DNA of 64,000 nt. It comes from Teredinibacter franksiae. GTDB taxonomy: Bacteria > Pseudomonadota > Gammaproteobacteria > Pseudomonadales > Cellvibrionaceae. Shown in pieces: positions 8,868-20,000 of the stretch. A model generated the notes under the pieces. That model did no database searches. It was given only the letters and a program-made list of their open reading frames with translations, and had not been told where the DNA came from. The position numbers and the translations under genes are program-made. Position 1 is the first letter of the stretch; each line of letters opens with the position of its first letter. The stretch covers positions 806,001-870,000 of the forward strand of contig NZ_JACJUV010000001.1 in the NCBI RefSeq assembly GCF_014218805.1. Direction: 5' to 3'.

Positions 8868-10226
8868 CTATTCGTCTATCACACGGCGAAATACTTTGCC
8901 CTCTTTCTCCATTTCCAATTCAATACCGGCAACGAGCTCTTCAAGCAACAACTCCTTTTCGTCGTTCCGCCCCAGCGACCGTAAACAAGCGTAATGAACA
9001 ACGTTAACGATAGAACCACCGGCCAGTTCGTAAAGAGCCAAATAAGCTATGGGCTTATCATGGCCAATTATGCGTACACCCTCGGGCAGACAGACCGCCC
9101 ATATTTTTTCACGCTCGACCACATCTGGAAAAGAAAACGGAATTACGGCGTTAAACCGGCGCAAAAAGGCATCATCCAAATTCGCCTTTAAGTTAGACGC
9201 AAGAATCACCAGACCATCAAATTGCTCCACTTTTTGTAGCAAGTAGGAAACCTCCTGGTTGGCGAAACGGTCGTGTGAATCCTTTACGCCCGTGCGTTTC
9301 CCAAACAACGCATCGGCTTCGTCAAAAAACAGTATCCAATCTCGGCTTTGAGCTTTATCAAAAAGCGTTGCCAGATTCTTTTCCGTTTCGCCAATATATT
9401 TAGATACCACCGTAGAAAGGTCTACGCGGTACACAGGCCGCTCTGTATATTTACCCAAAAGAGAAGCCGTAAGGGTTTTACCTGTGCCGGGTGGGCCGTA
9501 GAATAATGCGCGATACCCAGGCCTTAATTTGGCTGCCATTTCCCATTCGAGTAATAGCGTACTATTTTTTTCTATCCATAAACGAATTTCACTAATACGC
9601 TCGCGTACCTTATCCGACAACACAAGGTCTGACCATTCTAGCGTCGTCAAGAGTTCCTGCGCGGGAAACTCAGAGTTAAAATGCGGACTACTGATTTTAC
9701 CTGTTGTGAATAATTCGACATAATCCGGGTTTAAAAGCAAACGTCCGCTAAAATAAGGGTCGCCGGATTTAGCCGGCTGCAGTAAAACAATATTGTTTAC
9801 CGCAAACCAGTGATCCACCGAAAAAAGCTTTTGCACCGAAAACCGGCGGTCCAAATCGCGTCCCGCCAGTACATACAAGGCTGTTTCGCCCGTGGGCTGA
9901 AAGACCTGGTTAACATTATCCCTGCTGCCGCCGAACTCGGAAAACAATCCCTTTTCAGGAAGGTGCTCCGCATACAGGCTATCGATAAGCCCCGGCTGTA
10001 CATGGGGCACTAAAGCCAGTAATAACGTTACATACTCATCAAAACTGGGCTGATATTGTTGAATAAAATTCGCAAACGCCGAACCGTCCTCAAAAAAAGC
10101 GAGCCCCGGCAATTCTTCCGCCTGTGGTCGACTGTCCTTATCGAGGTGCAAACGAATTCGCGCTACCAGTACCTGCGAAAGGTAGTTAAACGCATGGCTA
10201 AGGTTTGCAGCATTAGTGTCTGTCAT
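8868..10226 (-). CDS. AAA+ ATPase of the contractile injection system (Afp15-like)
   Basis: A 452-aa AAA+ ATPase, the last gene of the injection operon. Walker A GPPGTGKT is at residues 244-251, Walker B ILFFDEAD at 298-305, and the sensor/arginine-finger region LDDAFLRRFNAVIPFSFPD follows. The N-terminal 230 residues form a family-specific domain without TM segments. Afp15/PVC15-type ATPases are thought to act in assembly or sheath handling of extracellular contractile injection systems; they are not ClpV homologues. It lies 18 nt after the toxin gene, so the two are almost certainly co-transcribed. Exact role here is inferred from family and position. Confidence 0.93.
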   Translation of the reverse strand: MTDTNAANLSHAFNYLSQVLVARIRLHLDKDSRPQAEELPGLAFFEDGSAFANFIQQYQPSFDEYVTLLLALVPHVQPGLIDSLYAEHLPEKGLFSEFGGSRDNVNQVFQPTGETALYVLAGRDLDRRFSVQKLFSVDHWFAVNNIVLLQPAKSGDPYFSGRLLLNPDYVELFTTGKISSPHFNSEFPAQELLTTLEWSDLVLSDKVRERISEIRLWIEKNSTLLLEWEMAAKLRPGYRALFYGPPGTGKTLTASLLGKYTERPVYRVDLSTVVSKYIGETEKNLATLFDKAQSRDWILFFDEADALFGKRTGVKDSHDRFANQEVSYLLQKVEQFDGLVILASNLKANLDDAFLRRFNAVIPFSFPDVVEREKIWAVCLPEGVRIIGHDKPIAYLALYELAGGSIVNVVHYACLRSLGRNDEKELLLEELVAGIELEMEKEGKVFRRVIDE

Positions 10227-10244
10227 CTATATACCCTAAAAACT

Positions 10245-13200
10245 TTACTTAAGTAGAATAAATCCCTTTTTATTCCAGCTGGTGAAATCGCTTATAGTCG
10301 CCGTACCGCCGTGTTTTTGTACTTCTTTAACCAATGCCTCATAAGACGCGAACCAACCGTTGGTATTATCGGCTTTTCGTGCGACTACAGCTTTATAGAT
10401 TGCGCCAGCCTGCGCGCTAATATCGACATGATTCAGACCAACAAGTTCCTGCGCGCTGCTTAGCTCACTCAGTTTTACCGCGATAATTTTAGGGCTATCG
10501 GCGAGAAAATAGCTATCCACATTCCGTTGTATTGGGTTTACCAGCGTCCATTTTTTTGTGGTTTTATCCTCGTATTTATTATCTTTTTTATGCAAGATAG
10601 CCGCTTCAATAACAAGCGCAGAAGGCACATTATCTTCGGCATCAATAATTTTGTTGAAAATAGCCGACTGTGTAGGGTATTTTGTCGCAAGTCCGGTTTT
10701 TAACGCCTGCCCACCACTCTGACCTGAATAGTCAGGCACAACTTTATACCGTTGAGCTGCACCCGAATTAAAACCGGCTTTTACAAAGCTTTCCACCTGA
10801 GCCTCGTGCTGGTGGTTGCCCTCCCTCGAAAGCGGGGTCATATTGTACCACTCACCCGGCCCTCCCAAATTATCATTTAATAAGTGTCCACGAATGTAAA
10901 AGCTGGCGCCCTTGGATTGACGTCTCAAATTCAACACATCATATACGGCATGCTTCTTTTGTGTGGGCCCATAACCACCCTTCCACCCATCTCCACTTTT
11001 TGTCAGCATCGAAATTTCCATAAAAGTTCCGAAACCGGCAGAATTCTCTTTGGGTTTATAATTTGGCTTTCGCCATTTCTCCAGAGTTGCCCCAAAAAGG
11101 TAAGCGGTATCCTTTCCTAACGCTACCAAGAGTTCATCCAGCTTAATTTTTTTCGCCTCGGCATTCTTCTCTTTTTCGGCATCCGTCTTGCCGGCCACCT
11201 TTTTCTTACGCTCAGTATCAATTTCCGACGCGGTCACTTTTGCTGCAGCCAAGTGCGGCTTCTGCTTAGCCGTCAGGCTGGCTTCATCTACCGAACCTAT
11301 AAAACTAGCATAGGGCCCTTCATCGCTGCGCATAGTAAGCTTTGCCGATGCGCCACTACCTTTTAGGAATAAAGTATGTGTTTCGCCATTTTTAGCTTTG
11401 AATTTACGCTTTACTTTCCACCATTGAATCAATTTACTTTTAATTTTTTTCGCCGCTTTTTTTCCCGACTTAAGTAGTTTTTTAGCGAACGAGACAACTT
11501 TATCGATTATTTTATCGATCACCTTATTAATGGGTGTCGTAACCTTCTTAATAATCCCCTGAATGGTTTTACCTATACCACCCAAACCGGCAAGAGAGGC
11601 CAACAAGCCAATCACCACCGGCAAGCTCTTTGCCATTGCGTTTTCGACAGCCGCTGCGGCCTTCCCCAGCACCCCACTGGCAATCGAGACTACAGCACCG
11701 TAAACCGATAGAATAAATTCTTTAATCTGCTGGAAGCGTTCTACAAAAAACATTACCAGATCGAAAAGTAATTTCAATATTTTCACCAAGGCCCCAGCAG
11801 GGTTGAGCAGACCGAGTAGCCAAGTTACCGCCTCTTTAATAACGGTAGTGATAACAAAGTTTCGAATTGCACTCATAACCATCTCTTTGAGATTGGCCAT
11901 GCTTTTCTTTACCATTTCCCACAGTGCGATCGGCCCTTTAGTCACCAAGAGATGTATGATCTTAACGCCCTTCTCTATGGCACCAATTACTTTTTCGGCT
12001 TTTGGGTAACGTTTAATTATGCGGGCCTTTATATTGGCATAGGTCAACCCCAATATTTGCATAACCAAATTAAAAATACCCTTAACATCAAATTTTTCAG
12101 GCAGGGTTATATTGGCCTCAGACAGCGTTCCCGTAAGCCAACCAATGAGACCTTTTATTAGGTGCTGCTTAATGTTTTTAACAAACCCTCTTACGCCCAT
12201 CCCTATGGCAGTAACAAGGTTATTAAAGAACTTACCCGGGCTTTTAAGAATAGAAATCAACTTTTTTCCGGCGCGATCAAAGAAGTCAAATATAGGCTTT
12301 GAGTCAATTCCGGCTATGTCGCAACCCGCTCGAATGGCAATTTTGAGTGCCTCTAGAAAATCGCCCGTAAGCACCGCGCCAACAATCTGTACTGCGGCCT
12401 TTAACGCTGCTTGAAATACCGACAATATTTTATCCAACGCCGCTGTCAGAACTTTGGCAACGGCTTCCACGGCAGCAATAGCACCATCAGCGACCATATT
12501 CACCCCGGCAATGGCCACATCCACTACACTGTCGATTGCCGAATTAATGGCGGCCGCAATACCGGGGAAATGCTCACCCAGGTATTTATTCACCTTATCT
12601 TTGGCCCAGTCGCGGAATTTGTTGAGTTTGTCCACCACATAGTTTCGCGCCGCGTTAATGGCGCTAATGGCAAGATTCTTTGCCTTATCAATAAGTGTTT
12701 TTACGGCTGATCGAACAGCAGTAAAAACTTTATCTATCGCCGCTGTAATGGCCTTAACAGCGCTCTTAATCGCGTTTTTTGCTCTATCCCACCAGCTTTG
12801 ATTCTTCTGCTCACGCTCGAGTTTCTCTTTCTTCTCCTGCGCTTCTTTTTCGCCCGCTAGTTTTTTGGCTTCGGCCTGCTTTTCACCTTTTTTGAGTTCG
12901 TCGTCTGCTTTCTTTTCAGACGTTTTAACTTTACTTTGTATTTCCTTTTTATTGTCGGCCTGACGTTTTCCCGCGTCTTGCTCGAAGGTATTTACGCCTG
13001 CGTAGGCCTTGTTAATACCCTCTTTTTGCTTTTCAGCAACGGATTTGCGGTTATCGATAACCAACTTCTTCTGGTCTGCGTCGGCTTGATCGTTGAGTTT
13101 TCTATTTTTTGCTTCGGCATCTGAAACAGCTTGAGATTTATCATGCGTTTTCTTGTCAGCTGCCTGACGAGAATCCTGATCGGCTTTAGAAAGGTTCTTC

Positions 13201-15704
13201 GCCATGCCTTTAGTAAGCTGCTCATCAGCTTTGTCGCGAACAGTTTGTGGGAGCGCCGCCTCGGCATAGTCTTTGGCATCGTTCGCCTGAGTTGTTTCTA
13301 CGGCTGGGGTTTCTACTTTCGTAAGTATTACAGGCTTCGTTTGCTGCACTGATTTTGCTTGTATGTTCGACTGACCAGGGTGTGACTTCAATTTGCCCGT
13401 TAGGTCGTCACGCTTACCACGTAACTTATTCCCGGCATCCTCGCGCTGTTCGGCCATACGCGAAGGGTCTGAACCACCTTCAAGAGCTACTTTTTGACGC
13501 GGTCCGGCACTGGTATTAAGGTTGGAGTCGCGGGTTTTAACCGCATTCATAAAGCGCTTTATATTGGCTTTTAGCCAATCTAGAAAGCTACCGCTTTGGC
13601 TTTGCTTTTCCAGTTCTTTTTCGCTTTGGCTATTGGAAGGCGCAGCACCGTGATTTATGTGGGGGTCAGCATTTAAGGCCTGCGGACTGGTGTCTTTTTT
13701 TGCATCCTTAATATCTGCACTTTCGGGTGATAGTTGGTCCGCCGTTGTAATGCCTGCCGTGACATTCCCGGCAAGGTTTACCTGCAATTTTGGCGCACCT
13801 TTGGCTTCCTCTGCCTGCTCACTCTTAAGCTTGCCCGTAACTGCCCCACCAAGTTTATGGCCCTCCAGCGCAATTTGCGAAGGTTTGGCCGTTGCCGTGG
13901 TGGATACAGCTTTGTCTGAACTACCTTTGAGGTCCAGTGATTCAATTTTGGCTGCTGGTTCCATTGCCGGGGCAGCGGGAATATCGGGTAGCTCTAGGGT
14001 TACCTCTTTGTCTGCTGGTTTTTCCAGTTCTTGCGAAGCTGTACTTAGGTCACCGTCCGCAGCGATCTCCGCGTCACTTTTTACTGAAGAAGAGTCTTTA
14101 CCCGCCGGGGTCGCAGTATTACCCTGAACAGGTTCACTCTGATCCGCGGTGTTTTTTTCGGCTGTCACGGCTAAATCGGGTGCGAGCCCCGTACTAACAA
14201 GGGGTTTTTCCGGAAGGCTTAATTTTGCAGTAGGGTCAAAAAAACCGAGCCACTGTTTGGGTGAATGCCACTGCTCCTGAATTTGGCCACCTAAATTGTC
14301 TGCACCAGCGGTATTGCCATTTATAGTCGCTATTTGTACTTGACCATTTTCGGTTTTTACCCCGGATACAATAGCAAAATGCTGAAAAGCCGCCCTGTAG
14401 GCTATATCCCCTTTGCGCGGCATATCGCCTTTTGGCCGAACCTTTAAAAAAGCCATTGCAGACTGCCCCAACTTCCAGTCCGGTATGGGTATGCCGGCAC
14501 TCTTTAAAGACCACCAAACAAAAATACCGCACCAGCTGGGTAGCGCGTCTTTGTTTTTACCGTCTGGCCCCGCCAACATTACCGGTTGCTGGATAACACT
14601 CTCACTTAGGGGATGTTGCCCGCCGAAAGCAACATTAAAAAACTCCTGTAGAAACTTCCAACCTACCCTATTCCCATCTTCATCCGTTTGTTTTGCGTTA
14701 ACTGACCCAATACGGCTACGCGCGAAATTCACAGCATCAAGTAGTTCGGGCCGTACAAGATAATTTTCATCCTGCTCTTTGCGCTGAGGCTCGACTGCCT
14801 GCACTGAAGACTGTTTTTGTTGTAACGTATGGGTCAGTTCATGAGCAAGTAGATGCTCGCCGTTGCGATTATGGGGTGAGAATTCTTGTTGATTGAAATA
14901 AATATGTTCGCCATGGGTAAGCGCCCTTGCCCCAAGCGCCTTATTTAAGAGTACCGCCGCGTCATCGGTATGAATGCGCACACCGCTAAAATCCGCCTCG
15001 AACGCTCGCTCCATTTTTCCACGTACAGCTGAACTTAAAGGTGAACCCTGTTTTGAGAAAGCTGCCGAGCTACCCACACCCGTAGCCGCTTCTGTATTGG
15101 CCGACTTCGCTTGTACATTGGCTTGTACATTGGCTTGTACATTGGCTTGTACATTGGCTTGTACATTGGCCTGTACATTGGCTTGCTCTGCCCCGTCGCT
15201 TTCTTTGAAAGACGCTTCGGTATTCACCTTCGCCTGCAGCGCTTTATCATCTTGGGTGGGTACAACTATTTGCTCCTTTGCCTGTAGCTCCAAATTGCTG
15301 GGTTCAGGGTCATCACTATCCAACTCTGGCGATAGCTTCGCTCCCTGTTCACCTTTGGCCTGCAGTTCAGTTTTTTCTTCCAGCTCCGGCGATACACTGT
15401 TTTCAGCCTGTTTGGTGGCTTGGTTTTTCTTTTGCGTTTTTTCAGCTTGGGGGTTTTCTAAAGCCAAACCCGTACTAATAGCTGTCTCCCCCGACACAAC
15501 TCTATCGGCAACACGATCGGCTTGAAGCTCGCACCTGTCGTTTGACCGACCTAATTTAATGGCTGGCTGTAGTCCTAGCACATGCCGAGAAGTCTCCGCT
15601 AACGATGGCGTACACGCACCGGCCTGTACTGGTTGAGATTGACTGCTTGAGCGAGAGTGGTGGCTGCTACTCGACGGTATAACCTGAGAATGCTTGGTTT
15701 TCAT
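10245..15704 (-). CDS. Giant eCIS toxin: DUF4157 core domain, CHAP-like domain, C-terminal nuclease-like domain
   Basis: About 1819 aa from an ATG at 15702-15704 that overlaps the upstream stop as ATGA behind GGGAGG; an earlier start at 15743 in the same frame is less likely. Layout: a Ser/His-rich N terminus; LQAK/VQAK spacer motifs with a (ANVQ)n repeat; a DUF4157 eCIS core domain at about 217-299 with zincin-like HELTH at 288-292; a Cys/His amidase-like domain at about 320-490 (SWCGIFVWW, Cys392; FQHFAIV, His442); a Lys/Ala/Glu coiled-coil; a long stretch of amphipathic and hydrophobic helices; and near residues 1605-1640 GHLLNDNLGGPG...NMTPL...EGNHQHE, which resembles DNA/RNA non-specific endonucleases. 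DUF4157 proteins are typical cargo of extracellular contractile injection systems, so this is the likely effector. No adjacent immunity gene is seen. Confidence 0.88.
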   Translation of the reverse strand: MKTKHSQVIPSSSSHHSRSSSQSQPVQAGACTPSLAETSRHVLGLQPAIKLGRSNDRCELQADRVADRVVSGETAISTGLALENPQAEKTQKKNQATKQAENSVSPELEEKTELQAKGEQGAKLSPELDSDDPEPSNLELQAKEQIVVPTQDDKALQAKVNTEASFKESDGAEQANVQANVQANVQANVQANVQANVQAKSANTEAATGVGSSAAFSKQGSPLSSAVRGKMERAFEADFSGVRIHTDDAAVLLNKALGARALTHGEHIYFNQQEFSPHNRNGEHLLAHELTHTLQQKQSSVQAVEPQRKEQDENYLVRPELLDAVNFARSRIGSVNAKQTDEDGNRVGWKFLQEFFNVAFGGQHPLSESVIQQPVMLAGPDGKNKDALPSWCGIFVWWSLKSAGIPIPDWKLGQSAMAFLKVRPKGDMPRKGDIAYRAAFQHFAIVSGVKTENGQVQIATINGNTAGADNLGGQIQEQWHSPKQWLGFFDPTAKLSLPEKPLVSTGLAPDLAVTAEKNTADQSEPVQGNTATPAGKDSSSVKSDAEIAADGDLSTASQELEKPADKEVTLELPDIPAAPAMEPAAKIESLDLKGSSDKAVSTTATAKPSQIALEGHKLGGAVTGKLKSEQAEEAKGAPKLQVNLAGNVTAGITTADQLSPESADIKDAKKDTSPQALNADPHINHGAAPSNSQSEKELEKQSQSGSFLDWLKANIKRFMNAVKTRDSNLNTSAGPRQKVALEGGSDPSRMAEQREDAGNKLRGKRDDLTGKLKSHPGQSNIQAKSVQQTKPVILTKVETPAVETTQANDAKDYAEAALPQTVRDKADEQLTKGMAKNLSKADQDSRQAADKKTHDKSQAVSDAEAKNRKLNDQADADQKKLVIDNRKSVAEKQKEGINKAYAGVNTFEQDAGKRQADNKKEIQSKVKTSEKKADDELKKGEKQAEAKKLAGEKEAQEKKEKLEREQKNQSWWDRAKNAIKSAVKAITAAIDKVFTAVRSAVKTLIDKAKNLAISAINAARNYVVDKLNKFRDWAKDKVNKYLGEHFPGIAAAINSAIDSVVDVAIAGVNMVADGAIAAVEAVAKVLTAALDKILSVFQAALKAAVQIVGAVLTGDFLEALKIAIRAGCDIAGIDSKPIFDFFDRAGKKLISILKSPGKFFNNLVTAIGMGVRGFVKNIKQHLIKGLIGWLTGTLSEANITLPEKFDVKGIFNLVMQILGLTYANIKARIIKRYPKAEKVIGAIEKGVKIIHLLVTKGPIALWEMVKKSMANLKEMVMSAIRNFVITTVIKEAVTWLLGLLNPAGALVKILKLLFDLVMFFVERFQQIKEFILSVYGAVVSIASGVLGKAAAAVENAMAKSLPVVIGLLASLAGLGGIGKTIQGIIKKVTTPINKVIDKIIDKVVSFAKKLLKSGKKAAKKIKSKLIQWWKVKRKFKAKNGETHTLFLKGSGASAKLTMRSDEGPYASFIGSVDEASLTAKQKPHLAAAKVTASEIDTERKKKVAGKTDAEKEKNAEAKKIKLDELLVALGKDTAYLFGATLEKWRKPNYKPKENSAGFGTFMEISMLTKSGDGWKGGYGPTQKKHAVYDVLNLRRQSKGASFYIRGHLLNDNLGGPGEWYNMTPLSREGNHQHEAQVESFVKAGFNSGAAQRYKVVPDYSGQSGGQALKTGLATKYPTQSAIFNKIIDAEDNVPSALVIEAAILHKKDNKYEDKTTKKWTLVNPIQRNVDSYFLADSPKIIAVKLSELSSAQELVGLNHVDISAQAGAIYKAVVARKADNTNGWFASYEALVKEVQKHGGTATISDFTSWNKKGFILLK
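15109..15180 (-). repeat. Six tandem copies of a 12-bp unit coding ANVQ
   Basis: Five identical copies of gcttgtacattg (15109-15168) are followed by one copy with a single T-to-C change (15169-15180). Read on the minus strand they code ANVQ repeats just before the DUF4157 domain of the toxin. Because the unit is four codons long, gain or loss of copies keeps the frame. Confidence 0.97.
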
Positions 15705-17038
15705 TGGGCCTCCCAGCTTACATATAGCGGCTGCTTTAACCATGGCAAAACAACCAACTCAAAACCCCAGGGTAATTGCTTCAATAAGATGTCGACCGAC
15801 CGTTGTTCAACATACAGTATGTACCCGGTTTCCTGAACTTTTAAGCTACCACTGCGCTGAAAGAAGGTTTCGCGCAGCCCCTCTATCGACGTGTTTTTTA
15901 ATGCCGCCCAATGCCCAATAACCGCCTCCAGCATGGTAGTAATTTCGCTTTGTACGCTTAACGGGAGGTGTAGCTTACGTGGCAGGGGTTTCGATAGCGG
16001 CCAACCTACGAGCCATTTATGAAATAGTAGGCAAGATTCATCGGCCTCGGTAGAGCCTGTAGCGGCGAATTGTAGGGCCGCTATTGCGGCAAGCTGGTTA
16101 GCTTCTGTTTTAAATTCATTATTATGGAGGCAACCCATTGAATCAAAGAGGCTTTGTAAAAAGGGATGAAGCAATACAACTCCGGCCTGCTGAACAATAA
16201 AACCCGTAGCCGCTGCATCAGCCTCCTTTAACATTTCTTTGGTATTTGAATCGTCTGCTACCAATTTACCACCGGCGTGAATAACCGTATCGACAAACTG
16301 AGTAATACTCAGCCCAGCTATGGGTAAATTAAGATCTAATAATGCATTTTTCACTGGCTGGCTATTCAACCCAACCCCACCAACGTGCAGTACACCCGTC
16401 CACAACCGCCAGAATAATGCACAAAGCTCGGCACTTTGCATGTTAAGGGTTATTGCGAACCCATTTGGTATGGGCTCTGATTCAGGCAAACACGCGGCAA
16501 CTCGAACCAAGAAGGCTTCACTATGTTGGTACAAAAACCTTAGCCAAACTACCTTACTGCGCCGATAGCGTATTAATAATTTGATTAGGGCATCCACATT
16601 TTGTGAATCCTGCAGGAACCAGCTTTCAATTTCGATGACGGATGAATGAGCGCTAGCGAATGGCCATTGCCCAAACTGGAGAAACTGGCAGTAATCAGCT
16701 AGCCCTTGAGTTTTCCGGCTAATGACAGGCCCAGTGTTTGTCGCTACCACCGACAAACACTGGGCCCTTAATTGCGGATATACTTGTATTTCAAGCTTAC
16801 TAAGAAGCTCAGCATCTGAAAGATTTTCCGAAAGCTGCCCAATATTCACGTTCAGCTGTGCAACATCGATTAGACGTTCGGGAGGAATACGATTGTCAGC
16901 CTGCCATTGACTAAGAGTTTGATCCAATAACGGCGTAAAACGAAATTCGAACCAGCGCTGCCACTCCTGGCGCACGCGAGGTTCGACGTTCTCCGAAGCG
17001 GTTTTTAAACGGAAATTGGCGCTGCGAACATGATGCAC
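15701..17038 (-). CDS. Contractile injection system tape measure family protein (Afp14-like, CIS_TMP)
   Basis: A 445-aa protein matching the contractile injection system tape-measure family. Its C-terminal half carries the family signature: VVLLHPFLQSLFDSMGCL, then VGWPLSKPL, LEAVIGHWAALKNTS, EGLRETFFQRSGSL and a closing LPWGFELVVLPWLKQPLYV. Tape-measure proteins lie inside the tube and set its length; in this family the function is inferred from position and homology. It lies 41 nt after the 1092-aa gene, and its stop overlaps the toxin start by 4 nt, which implies translational coupling between tape measure and cargo. Confidence 0.9.
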   Translation of the reverse strand: MHHVRSANFRLKTASENVEPRVRQEWQRWFEFRFTPLLDQTLSQWQADNRIPPERLIDVAQLNVNIGQLSENLSDAELLSKLEIQVYPQLRAQCLSVVATNTGPVISRKTQGLADYCQFLQFGQWPFASAHSSVIEIESWFLQDSQNVDALIKLLIRYRRSKVVWLRFLYQHSEAFLVRVAACLPESEPIPNGFAITLNMQSAELCALFWRLWTGVLHVGGVGLNSQPVKNALLDLNLPIAGLSITQFVDTVIHAGGKLVADDSNTKEMLKEADAAATGFIVQQAGVVLLHPFLQSLFDSMGCLHNNEFKTEANQLAAIAALQFAATGSTEADESCLLFHKWLVGWPLSKPLPRKLHLPLSVQSEITTMLEAVIGHWAALKNTSIEGLRETFFQRSGSLKVQETGYILYVEQRSVDILLKQLPWGFELVVLPWLKQPLYVSWEAQ

Positions 17039-17079
17039 ATTTTAACCGATATATTAATCCAGCATGAGTTTTCGCCGAT

Positions 17080-20000
17080 TTACTGGCGTATTGTTTTGCC
17101 CTTACCCCTAGACTTATCTAGCGTAACGACTATATCTTTTAAAACGGTTTTACCAATTTGCACTTCCTGTTCCTGTGTAACGTAACCAGGAGCCGACGCT
17201 GTGATGTTATAAACCCCGGGTTTCACTTTAAAAAGAAATGATCCACGCGTTACTCTCACTTTTACGGCTTTATTATCACGATCAAGTACCGATAACGTCG
17301 CATCGACCAAGGGGACTCGCGATTTTCGCACAAGGGCTTCGAGTGCACCTTTAGCTGCTGCTGCCACTATCTTTCCACTAACACTCACACTGACAGCCTC
17401 TGCCTGCTCAGGTGGCACATTCGGTGCTGTTGCCAACTCTAGATCGGAGCAATCGCTATCACAACAGAAAGTGGGTAAACAGAAATCGGCAACGACTACC
17501 ATGTCGTTAAGCGGATCGTCTTGATCCGCCGCTTTACTAACGTCAAGCAGCTCAAAAGCATTATTTGCTAGCGCAAATTGCGGGTTTTCGGAGGCCATCT
17601 CTCCAACAACGTCCTTATCAACATTCACATTTTCGTTAGCCATTACACTTTCGCTTAAGGCCATAATCGCCGAGCGATCATTCCGACTGGCTTCTACAAG
17701 ACTAGCCAGCCGTGCCTCAACCGCAGGCGAAACCCGCTCTTCGGCAAGAATCGTCTCGGCACGCAACATTATTTCAGCATTCGCAGTGACAAAGGCCTTA
17801 GCGTCGTCGTTGGCAAGCGCCGCTGCCAGAGCAGGAGCAACCGCTTGCTCTGACTCTTCAATGGGAGGCGTATATTTTTCCAATAAAGTTTTATGGGTAT
17901 ACGCCAGAACCAAGGTGCCACCTTTAGGCACCCCGCATAAATGCTCTAAGCCAGGATGCTTACGCGCATAGCCATCGAATATAAATTCTTCAAAAATGTT
18001 TTTAATACGCTTACCGAATTCTTCTTGCATATTAGTAAGCAAGGCGCTTTTACCCAAATTACCGAGCAACCCCATTTGACTGTTAACACCCGTAAGTACA
18101 GCTTGAACCTCTGGATTATTTTGGGCGTTCGCATGCTGGTTGAGTTCTTTGTGGGCACTGCTCAGCTCTTCAATTTGTGCATGAAAGTCATCAAATTCAA
18201 ATTGAGCGATACTTTCAACGGATACTTGCGCCATTAATTTTTCAGATTGCTGCATCATTCTGGCGGAATGGTAGACTTCTTGTAACTGCTCATCGTCCGC
18301 GTCATCACCCACCACACTGCGCACGCGTTCAAACAAACTCTCAGAAGCTTGTTTTTTCGACAACTGATACACCTGCGCAATAGCCCCATTGGGGTCGTCG
18401 TCTTCATCAAGTGCATCTATTAGATCCAAGGCGCCTAGATTACCGGCACGCACCTGATTTAAATAAAACTGCCCAACGTTATTTGCCTGCATCATTTCGT
18501 CGGCAGCTAATTGAAGTGCTATGACATCATTCCCCTCCATAGCCGCTCGCAGCGCACTTTCGTCAACGCTGAAACGTTTGAGCTCGGGACCAACCATCGA
18601 CAGCGCTTGGTTTTCCGATGGCCGCAAACGCGCCAGCAGGTATACCAACGTTAGTAATAGCTGAAACACTACAGCTAAGAGAAGCAAAAAGATCACATCC
18701 ATATCACCCAGCTTGCATTTAAACAACCTGAGCAAAGTGCGATCTTTAAGTAACAGTGCCAACAGGGAAGCTTTAGAAAACTGGTTATTGCCCGCCTGTA
18801 CCGGTATGAAAACCGGTTCAATCGCAAAGCTAAGACCCAATTGCTGCTTTTGCAGGCGCAGCTCTGCAATTAACTGCCCTAACGGTTTACCGCTAACACC
18901 TTCTACACGATAAAAATCGTGCTCCAATGGCACACGCATAAGTGGATGCGGGTTACTCGAACTTACGTCGTACCCCGGCACCAATGGTAACTTGCCTTTA
19001 CGTGTAAACTCGGGGTTCCAGTTACGATGAAGATCATCGGCTGGATTGAGCTCCAAGTAATAGGGGATAGCCTTACCCGATAATGCACCACCCACTTGGC
19101 TCGGCAATATTTTCAACGCCTTCGTCGATAAGCTATTGGTACGATATCGCTTTAAGAGTAACCAAGTACGGTAATACAAATCTTGCATACGTAGCGCAAG
19201 AGGTTTCTGCCCATCCATTTGTGGACATGGGTAAAAAGGATGACGTAATTCAGCGGCCGTCGGTTTCGCTCCTACATTGAAGTTAATGCTCGCAAACGTT
19301 CTATTACCCGGTTGTTGCGCCACTTTTTCTGTTTCTGCCTTTCCTAAGAATACATGGTAGGGAAAGCGCTGAGGGTTGGGACAACAGAGCGCATTGTATT
19401 CATACGCAACCTCAAGAAATTCATTGTAGGAAGCGGCCACATCCTGTAACAAATCGTAATGATGTAAATTAAGAAATAAGTCCCGTGCATTTTGTGGTTG
19501 TGTATTAAACAATGTTTCCATACCCGCCCAAGGGTCCGTAGGGAAGGTTTCATGGGGAAAGCGCTCGCGCAAAATCCAACCATACACATCGAAACTGGCC
19601 TGCAGCTGTGCACGTAACCTTTGCCAAGCACTTGCGGCAATACTTTGTACTTTAGTATGTACCTGCTCTAAACTCTCGAGTCCACCACTGGCGACAACCA
19701 GCTTTTCAACCGCTTGAGGCAGTAAATGATTATGTAACACCTGCCAGTTTTGGTCGAAAGGCCGTAATTCTGTACTGGCATCGGTTTCCCCTTGCCATAG
19801 CGTTCGCGCATCGTTTTCATGCACTAACAAGGTTCGTAGCGTAAATTGATAGCGGGCGCCCTTATCTGCACAACTGTTTACATCACAGTTTTTAAGCGAC
19901 TGAACTTTTGCTTCCAGTAACAACATCACTACTTTATCGCCGAGGAAACTTGCACTCAACGTTTGTACCGAAGGACCTTCAGCATCCGCTTCAAACTCAG

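Noticed and set aside
15109..15180. CRISPR array
   Set aside because: Units are 12 bp in direct tandem without spacers and lie in frame in a coding region.
14974..15525. 183-codon plus-strand frame with CTLA repeats
   Set aside because: Antisense of the ANVQ repeat and linker inside the toxin gene; no independent start signal.
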